Positions 6,230-11,680 of a DNA stretch of 11,680 nt are shown piece after piece; within the stretch, counting starts at the first letter, position 1, and each line of letters starts with the position of its first letter. Where the stretch lies: contig WOYJ01000160.1 of NCBI GenBank assembly GCA_011620845.1, forward strand, positions 1 to 11,680, written 5' to 3'. A program made the translations under genes and the position numbers. Origin of the DNA: Methanobacteriaceae archaeon. GTDB lineage: Archaea > Methanobacteriota > Methanobacteria > Methanobacteriales > Methanobacteriaceae. A model generated the notes under the pieces. It was not told where the DNA came from, made no database searches, and saw only the letters and a list, made by a program, of their open reading frames with translations.

Positions 6230-8776
6230 ATGACAGATGAACTGGACCTTAAAAACATCAAAGGACTACCTCAAGCAAAAGCTACCTATCTTTTAAATGA
6301 AAAGGGATACAACGAACTACCATCTACCAAAAAAAGGAATATATTAACTATTCTGCTTGAAGTAGTTCGTGAACCAATGTTTTTACTGTTAATCGCCAGT
6401 GGAATAATCTATCTCTTTCTGGGAAGTCTTGATGAAGCTTTAATGCTCCTTGGTTTTGTATTTGTAATAATCGGCATCACCTTTTATCAGGAACGTAAGA
6501 CAGAACGCACTTTAGAAGCACTACGAGATCTATCCAGCCCACGGGCATTGGTCATCCGAGATGGAAGAAAAAAGAGAATACCCGGCCGAGAAGTGGTTAA
6601 AGATGACATTCTGATTTTAGAAGAGGGGGATCGGGTACCTGCCGATGCGATTATTTTATCCTGTAGCCATCTGCTTATAAACGAGTCACTACTAACCGGT
6701 GAATCTGTACCAGTTCGTAAAGTACCCTGCGGAGGAGTAATGGAGATGTACCCCCCAGGGGGTGATGAATTACCCTCTGTTTACTCAGGAACATTAGTCG
6801 TGCAGGGCCAAGGAATAGCACAGGTACATAGCACAGGTTTGGACACAGAAATGGGCAAAATAGGGAAAAGATTAGAATCTTTAGAAGAGGAAGATACTTC
6901 CCTACAAAGGGAGACTCGTACTCTGGTTCGTAATTTCGCAGTGGTTGGGATATGTCTTTGTGGTATTGTAATCGTGGTTTATGGTTTAACCAGACTAGAC
7001 TGGATCAACGGATTTTTAGCAGGAATTACACTGGCCATGGCTATTTTACCTGAAGAAATACCGGTGGTACTTACCATCTTCCTGGCTTTAGGTGCTTGGC
7101 GCATCTCTAAAAAAGAAGTGTTAACCAGACGTTCTCATGCCATACAGGCCCTTGGTTCAGCCAGTGTGTTATGTGTCGATAAAACCGGGACTTTAACTCT
7201 AAATCAAATGTCTGTTAATCAGATCTTTGCTGGTGGAAAGTTTTTTGATGTCACCAATGGGATATATTCCCTCCCTGAAAATTTCCACGAACTGGTGGAG
7301 TTCAGTATACTGGCCAGTCAAAGAGATCCATTTGATCCTATGGAGAAGGCTTTAAAAAATTTGGGTGAAGATGTCCTTCAGGATACAGAACATTTACATT
7401 ACAACTGGACCATTGTACGTGAATATCCCCTATCCCAGGAATTGCTGGCCATGTCTCATGTCTGGAAATCTCCCGATGGTGAAGATTACATCATAGCAGC
7501 GAAGGGTGCTCCGGAAGCTATAGCTGATCTCTGCCATCTGAATGAAAGGGAAACTCAGGATATCTTGGATAACATTAAACTCATGGCAGATGAGGGTTTA
7601 AGGATAATTGGAGTGGCTAAGTCAGCATTTAAACATATCGGGTTACCTGTTAAACAACATGATTTCAAATTTGAATTTTTAGGACTTATAGGATTTATTG
7701 ATCCAGTAAGGCCCGGTGTTAAAGATGCTGTACAGGAATGTTATGATGCCGGTCTTCGGGTGGTGATGATCACCGGTGATTATCCCGGAACTGCCAAGAA
7801 GATAGCCCAGGAAATCGGTCTTACACATAGAGAAAAATTCATCACCGGAGCCGTACTGGATGAAATGGATGATGGAAAACTGGAAAAGGAAATTAAGGAT
7901 GTTAACATCTTCGCCAGGGTGGTGCCTGAACAGAAATTAAGACTGGTGAATGCACTTAAAGCCAACGAAGAAATCGTGGTTATGACTGGTGATGGTGTTA
8001 ATGATGCACCAGCTTTAAAATCAGCCCACATAGGGATAAGTATGGGCGATCGGGGGACGGATGTGGCCAGGGAGGCCTCTTCACTGGTTCTTTTAAATGA
8101 TGATTTCTCATCAATTGTGGATGCTGTTAAGATGGGAAGAAGGATTTTCGATAACTTAAAAAAGGCTGTTTCCTATATTTTCGCTGTTCATATACCTATC
8201 ATTGGGATGTCTTTGTTTCCTGTATTTTTCAATTTACCACTGGTTCTTCTTCCAGTGCAGATCGTATTTTTAGAATTGATCATAGATCCCTCCTGTTCCA
8301 TTGTATTCGAGGCCGAACCTGCTGAGGCCAACGTTATGAAACGCCCCCCTCGCAGCATTAAAGAGCCGCTTTTTGATAAAAAAATCATCAGTTTAAGTGT
8401 TTTTCAGGGAATAAGTGTCCTTATAATGGTTTTAATTATCTATGTTTCCACTTTATATTATGGGGGTGGGGATACAGAGGCACGTGCACTGAGTTTCACC
8501 ACTTTAATTGTGGCCAATATCAGCTTAATACTAACTAACCGTTCCTGGTCACGCACGATTTTTGAAACACTTCGATCCCCCAATAAGGCGCTTTGGTGGG
8601 TGATAGGTGGTGCAACCCTATTTTTAGGTCTGGTTTTATACACAGACCCCCTACGTAACCTGTTCGGTTTCAGTGTTTTACATCCAGAAGACCTTTTAAT
8701 CTGTATAGTGGCTGGATTTTCAAGTGTGGTTTGGTTTGAAATCTTAAAATATAAGGGTAAATTAAAGAATTATTAA
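6230..8776 (+). CDS. Cation-transporting P-type ATPase, P2-like subfamily
   Basis: The 848-residue protein has every P-type ATPase landmark: an N-terminal cation-ATPase domain (about 1-40), actuator TGES at 156-159, PEEIP in M4 at 274-278, phosphorylated Asp317 in DKTGTLT, KGAPEA at 425-430 in the nucleotide domain, TGD at 515-517 and TGDGVND at 586-592, and a six-helix C-terminal membrane half. It pumps a cation across the membrane using ATP. Alignment by eye to SERCA-type pumps keeps the M4 glutamate and the M6 aspartate (ELIID, Asp686), but M6 has Glu682 where SERCA has Asn, and M5 has His654 in place of SERCA's Asn, with no carboxylate nearby. The ion may thus be Ca2+, H+ or another cation. 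It has its own promoter, and an Fe-S protein gene follows by 16 bp. Confidence 0.93.
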   Translation: MTDELDLKNIKGLPQAKATYLLNEKGYNELPSTKKRNILTILLEVVREPMFLLLIASGIIYLFLGSLDEALMLLGFVFVIIGITFYQERKTERTLEALRDLSSPRALVIRDGRKKRIPGREVVKDDILILEEGDRVPADAIILSCSHLLINESLLTGESVPVRKVPCGGVMEMYPPGGDELPSVYSGTLVVQGQGIAQVHSTGLDTEMGKIGKRLESLEEEDTSLQRETRTLVRNFAVVGICLCGIVIVVYGLTRLDWINGFLAGITLAMAILPEEIPVVLTIFLALGAWRISKKEVLTRRSHAIQALGSASVLCVDKTGTLTLNQMSVNQIFAGGKFFDVTNGIYSLPENFHELVEFSILASQRDPFDPMEKALKNLGEDVLQDTEHLHYNWTIVREYPLSQELLAMSHVWKSPDGEDYIIAAKGAPEAIADLCHLNERETQDILDNIKLMADEGLRIIGVAKSAFKHIGLPVKQHDFKFEFLGLIGFIDPVRPGVKDAVQECYDAGLRVVMITGDYPGTAKKIAQEIGLTHREKFITGAVLDEMDDGKLEKEIKDVNIFARVVPEQKLRLVNALKANEEIVVMTGDGVNDAPALKSAHIGISMGDRGTDVAREASSLVLLNDDFSSIVDAVKMGRRIFDNLKKAVSYIFAVHIPIIGMSLFPVFFNLPLVLLPVQIVFLELIIDPSCSIVFEAEPAEANVMKRPPRSIKEPLFDKKIISLSVFQGISVLIMVLIIYVSTLYYGGGDTEARALSFTTLIVANISLILTNRSWSRTIFETLRSPNKALWWVIGGATLFLGLVLYTDPLRNLFGFSVLHPEDLLICIVAGFSSVVWFEILKYKGKLKNY

Positions 8777-8792
8777 ATTCAATTAATTAATA

Positions 8793-9620
8793 ATGCGATA
8801 TCCTGATTTAAAAAAGGAAATTATAACAAAGTGCAGGGAACTACAAATCCCCCTGGTCGGTTTTGCACCTGTGGAACGATGGAAAAATCCGCCTGAAGAA
8901 CTTCCCCACCGATTTGAAGAGTGGATTCCCGAAGAGTTCTGGCCTCAGTCCATCTACCCAGAAGCCAAAACGGTTATCGTTATCGGACTCCCGGTTCAGC
9001 TGCCCATAGTGGAAACCGCACCGTCCATATACTACCATGAACTTTATCATACGGTAAATGCTGCCCTGGATGCTAAAGCCTATGAAATCTCCAATTTCTT
9101 AACTTCCAAGGGTTACCCTTCCATTTATCTACCCCGGGATGGCTATGGTGATATAGAGGTTATTCTTGAAAAGCCTTTAGCTTTCTTTTCCCATAAACAC
9201 GCCGCCTATCTGGCGGGTCTCGGTTCCTTCGGACTAAGTAACGTGCTTTTAACCCCGGAATATGGTCCCCGGGTGAGGTTCACTTCCATCTTCACCGCCG
9301 CCGAGATAGAAGGTGACCCCATTAAAGGGGAGGACCTGTGCACCCGCTGCCTGGCCTGCTTCAAAGAATGCCCGGTGAATGCGGTAAAGATGGAAGGTGA
9401 GTTCCCACCACCGGTTGATAAGATCAGCTGTGCTTTAAGGAGTAAAGAACTCAGGAAGGAGTACCGGTCCCCATGCGGTATCTGTATAAAGGTCTGTCCG
9501 GTAGGGGAGGACAGGAAGGTCTGGGGTAGAGAGGACGTATCCATATATGATGAAGATAAAACTCCCGATAAATATAGAAGGGCCTGGGAGCATGTAAGGA
9601 GATACGGGAGTAAAAAGTAA
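8793..9620 (+). CDS. QueG-like (COG1600) double [4Fe-4S] cluster protein
   Basis: The C-terminal third has two ferredoxin-like cysteine sets: C183, C186, C189, C193 (CxxCxxCxxxCP) and C228, C231, C235 (CxxCxxxCP), with C213 as a likely further ligand. The middle region, HAAYLAGLGSFGLSNVLLTP at 136-155, matches the conserved segment of epoxyqueuosine reductase-like proteins. True QueG is a cobalamin- and Fe-S-dependent reductase for tRNA queuosine. Archaea make archaeosine instead, so this 275-residue homologue, shorter than QueG, probably does another reductive job that I cannot name. No Shine-Dalgarno is visible before the ATG, only AT-rich sequence. The 16-bp gap to the ATPase suggests cotranscription. 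The reading frame appears intact. Confidence 0.85.
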   Translation: MRYPDLKKEIITKCRELQIPLVGFAPVERWKNPPEELPHRFEEWIPEEFWPQSIYPEAKTVIVIGLPVQLPIVETAPSIYYHELYHTVNAALDAKAYEISNFLTSKGYPSIYLPRDGYGDIEVILEKPLAFFSHKHAAYLAGLGSFGLSNVLLTPEYGPRVRFTSIFTAAEIEGDPIKGEDLCTRCLACFKECPVNAVKMEGEFPPPVDKISCALRSKELRKEYRSPCGICIKVCPVGEDRKVWGREDVSIYDEDKTPDKYRRAWEHVRRYGSKK

Positions 9621-9635
9621 TATAAAGGAAGATAA

Positions 9636-10158
9636 GAACAACAGCAGATATCTCTTATAGATTCCCAGAGCATAGAAAGACAGATGATAAAGGACCACGG
9701 GGATGAACTCCGTTTTGATAGCCAGGTATATTATGCTTTTCCCACCCCGGAAACTTTATCAAAGCTAACTAAAGAACAGCTACGCGAATCTGGACTGAGC
9801 CTCAGAAAAGCAGAGTATATAATAGTTATTGCTAAGCTGATAACCTCGGGTAAGCTTGATTTAGAGAGTTGCCTGGATATTAAAGACGTAGGTAAAATTA
9901 TAGAGAAGCTTAACCAGTTGAGGGGAGTGGGAGAGTGGATTACCCATCTAACTGTTTTAAGGGGTATGCACCGCCATCAGGCATTTCCTGCCGATGATCT
10001 GGGGTTTGAGGAGATCCATATCCCATTTCTACTGCAACGACGAAAAAATATCGGCAGATACCGCCTGGAAAATAGCCACTCGGTGGGGGGAATGAAGAGG
10101 TTTAGCTGGATTTTATTTAATCATTGGTATGTTTCGGGAGGTAAAGTTACAGAATTAG
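9636..10158 (+). pseudogene. Decayed HhH-GPD DNA glycosylase (AlkA-like), 5'-truncated with frameshift and nonsense codon
   Basis: Family-like sequence begins at EQQQISL (GAA at 9636), directly after an in-frame TAA, so the N-terminal half of an AlkA-type base-excision glycosylase is missing. The frame continues through YYAFPTPETL and GLSLRKAEYII. It then passes a helix-hairpin-helix LRGVGEWITHLTVLRGM (about 9918-9968) and PADDLG with the expected catalytic aspartate. At 10005-10007 there seems to be one extra T: removing it gives DLGLRRSISHFYCNDEKIS and then TAWKIATRWGE. That restored frame meets TGA (10093-10095) where relatives have Trp, and then resumes RGLAGFYLIIGM before a TAG at 10156. 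A hybrid frame from ATG 9684 runs to 10220, but its last ~70 residues are out-of-frame. It is probably non-functional. Confidence 0.85.
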
Positions 10159-10205
10159 AAAAAGGATCAGATACACAAAATAAAGAAAAAAATGAATGGG
10201 GGGTT

Positions 10206-10702
10206 TTAGTTTTCAACTGATTTTATGGTGGATTTATAGGCCAAAAGCAGACAGATCAAGATGATAGGTACCAGTATATCCATGTAAAGTGCAAATCCTA
10301 TATTTCCTGGTGCCGCGTTACCTCCAGGAAGTTTATTATGTGCCCATAGGCCGCTCCCAGGTAGAACACTGAAAATCCGATTATGGTGGCGACCCAGAAG
10401 TTTTCCCTGAGTTTCAGGGCTATGAGCCCTAATACTCCAAAGGCCAGGTTGGCTATGCCTACTTCAAACTGGAAGGGGCTGCCTGGTGGCCAACCTATTA
10501 CGGCGGCAACTTCGTTTGCAAAAAAAACATGACCCATAAACGCCCATATCGAGCTAACTCCAACCATCAAAAATAAAAACCATACTAAAAATAGTTCAAC
10601 AACTCTGTTTTTCGTCCGGGGTGCTTTACTTATAAGTAGCTGCACTATCGGACCTACTATGGCTATTATCAAAAACATGTACACTATATAATCCAAAGCC
10701 AT
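10206..10702 (-). pseudogene. DUF6790-like small membrane protein gene with frameshift
   Basis: The minus-strand ATG at 10702 (MALDYIVYMFL) has an excellent Shine-Dalgarno, GGGAGGG, eight bases upstream; a further-upstream ATG at 10753 lacks one. Four hydrophobic helices follow, with the conserved stretch GHVFFANEVAAVIGWPPGSP and then FQFEVGIANLAFG. In this frame the protein ends at a TAG (10300-10298) after ...INFLEVTRHQEI. In another frame the same DNA reads GNAAPGNIGFALYMDILVPI and continues as a fifth membrane helix to a TAA at 10206, as expected of DUF6790-type proteins. One base has been lost near 10315-10330. The repaired product would be about 165 residues. The function is unknown. 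The frameshift may be real or a sequencing error. The 3' end overlaps the hybrid glycosylase frame tail to tail. Confidence 0.75.
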
Positions 10703-10810
10703 TTGAAATACCCTCCCTAATAGAATTATTTGGTTAAAAATTAATTTGTCCAAATTTATGGATAAAATTATCCACTGATTCTGGAATTAATGGAAAAATA
10801 GTTTGGTAAA

Positions 10811-10895
10811 CGCCGGGGACGGGATTTGAACCCGCGAGATCCAAAGGATCATTGGCTTAGCAGGCCAACGCCGTACCAGACTGGGCCACCCCGGC
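10811..10895 (-). tRNA. tRNA-Ser (anticodon GCT)
   Basis: The 85-nt minus-strand sequence folds as a class II tRNA. The acceptor 5' GCCGGGG pairs with 3' CCCCGGC, and the discriminator is G, as usual for serine. The anticodon stem is TTGGC/GCCAA around the loop CTGCTAA, giving anticodon GCT. There is a long variable arm (GATCC-TTT-GGATC) and a T loop GGTTCAAATCC. No CCA is encoded and no intron is seen. It reads AGC/AGU serine codons. Confidence 0.96.
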
Positions 10896-10930
10896 AGTTG
10901 AATGGGTAACTAAAAGGTTTGTACTACATA

Positions 10931-10940
10931 CTATTTAAAG
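10931..10940 (-). promoter_or_regulatory. TATA box for tRNA-Ser
   Basis: CTTTAAATAG on the minus strand is centred about 40 bp upstream of the tRNA 5' end, so transcription would start near 10910 with a leader of about 15 nt removed by RNase P. It lies only a few bases past the stop of the CorC remnant. Confidence 0.55.
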
Positions 10941-10943
10941 ACA

Positions 10944-11229
10944 TCATTCCTCTGGTGTTGATTCATTTTCTTCAATGAAGGTTACCAGCACCTTATCAAT
11001 GTGGTGTCCGTCCATATCCACTGTTTCCAAGTTGAGCTTGCCATATCTAAATGTTTCTCCGGTTTCCGGTATCCTTCCTAAACGGTGTAGTATGAATCCC
11101 CCCAGGGTATTGTAGATGTCGGCTTCTTCTCCGGGAAGTTATAACTGCGATCTCAGAAAGTGCGAAGATACCGTTTAGTATAATTAGAATAAATATGACC
11201 AGTATCTCGATGTAAAAAAGTCCGTTCAT
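10944..11229 (-). pseudogene. Internally deleted CorC/HlyC-type (DUF21-CBS) transporter remnant
   Basis: From ATG 11229 the first ~31 residues (MNGLFYIEILVIFILI, then LNGIFALSEIAVIT) are the typical first membrane helix of a DUF21 protein. The reading frame then crosses a join at about 11128-11137. After it, a different frame encodes 64 residues ending at a TGA (10946-10944): LPGEEADIYNTLGGFILHRL, GRIPETGETFRYGKL, and then LNLETVDMDGHHIDKVLV. This is the transporter-associated (CorC_HlyC) domain found at the C-terminus of the same family. About 1 kb that should encode the other membrane helices and the CBS pair is gone. Intact members are about 420-440 residues long and are linked to Mg2+/Co2+ handling. 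The remnant cannot make a functional protein. Confidence 0.88.
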
Positions 11230-11264
11230 GAATAATACCTATAGGTTAGTTTGTCCCTCCGGAT

Positions 11265-11269
11265 AAAAA
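11265..11269 (-). terminator. Possible T-tract terminator of 7S RNA
   Basis: On the minus strand, TTTTT occurs about 22 bp past the 3' pairing segment of the 7S RNA. It is short, but it is the first T5 run downstream. Confidence 0.35.
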
Positions 11270-11290
11270 GTTTTTTTTGTAAATATTAAA

Positions 11291-11600
<310 letters not shown>

Positions 11601-11621
11601 TTGTATTTTGGGGTGTTTTGG

Positions 11622-11630
11622 TATTTAAAT
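11622..11630 (-). promoter_or_regulatory. TATA box for 7S RNA
   Basis: ATTTAAATA on the minus strand is centred 26 bp upstream of the inferred 7S RNA 5' end at 11600, exactly the archaeal TATA-to-start distance. The flanking ACAG upstream could be part of the TFB-recognition element. Confidence 0.7.
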
Positions 11631-11680
11631 CTGTTTGTTGACTGGATGTTCTCATTTTTTCACTTTTTCAGGTTTTCTGT
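11631..11680. other. Upstream flank of 7S RNA, no gene seen
   Basis: The last 50 bases are AT-rich spacer upstream of the 7S promoter. I see no open frame, RNA or repeat in them. Confidence 0.5.

Noticed and set aside
9206..9698. Minus-strand frames opposite the Fe-S protein, one hydrophobic
   Set aside because: The hydrophobicity follows from the complementary codons of a charged protein; there is no promoter, ribosome site or family match.
10300..10335. Programmed ribosomal frameshift in the DUF6790-like gene
   Set aside because: There is no slippery heptamer, stem-loop or other known signal near the shift; a lost base or sequencing error is simpler.
10298..10753. Reading the DUF6790-like gene as an intact 151-residue protein starting at 10753
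   Set aside because: The strong ribosome site belongs to the ATG at 10702, and the family-like C-terminus continues in another frame past the TAG at 10298.
10811..10895. tRNA-Ser as an attachment site of an integrated element
   Set aside because: No duplicate of the tRNA 3' end and no integrase gene is seen in the window, so there is no direct support.

Overview
The window looks like chromosomal DNA from a methanogenic archaeon of the order Methanobacteriales, most likely a mesophilic Methanobacterium-like species. This is inferred from an archaeal-type SRP (7S) RNA, a tRNA-Ser(GCT) without encoded CCA, TATA-box promoters, an archaeal-type CoaD, moderate GC with AT-rich spacers, and the proximity of the 7S RNA and tRNA-Ser genes.

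Layout. Positions 1-744 (minus) hold the AT-rich 5' part of a multi-spanning membrane protein that resembles a GT-C/PMT-type glycosyltransferase and runs off the window. Positions 815-1855 (minus) are a two-gene operon: archaeal phosphopantetheine adenylyltransferase (coaD) followed by a YjjX/DUF84 non-canonical NTPase. Divergent from it, 1895-3469 (plus) encodes a B12-binding-type radical SAM protein with an extra C-terminal four-cysteine cluster. It converges, with 3 bp to spare, on an APC-family amino acid permease (3473-4870, minus). An 86-bp divergent promoter region then leads to a PLP class I/II aminotransferase (4957-6069, plus). Next come a P2-like cation-transporting P-type ATPase (6230-8776, plus) and, 16 bp on, a QueG-like double [4Fe-4S] protein (8793-9620, plus).

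The right end, 9636-11229, is a patch of gene decay. It holds an AlkA-type HhH-GPD DNA glycosylase that lost its N-terminal half and carries a frameshift and a nonsense codon. Next is a DUF6790-like membrane protein gene with a one-base frameshift before its last membrane segment. The third is a CorC/HlyC-type (DUF21) gene reduced to its first ~31 codons joined out of frame to its last 64 codons. Two intact RNA genes sit among these remnants, both on the minus strand: tRNA-Ser(GCT) (10811-10895) and the 7S RNA (about 11291-11600), each with an upstream TATA box.

The protein genes are mostly housekeeping or transport (CoA synthesis, nucleotide-pool sanitation, amino acid uptake and transamination, ion transport). 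The divergent permease/aminotransferase pair could serve amino acid use together, but the substrate is not readable from sequence. I found no CRISPR array, insertion sequence, defence system or clearly new multi-gene system. The most notable things are the clustered pseudogenes around the two RNA genes and a few conserved but functionally uncharacterised enzymes.
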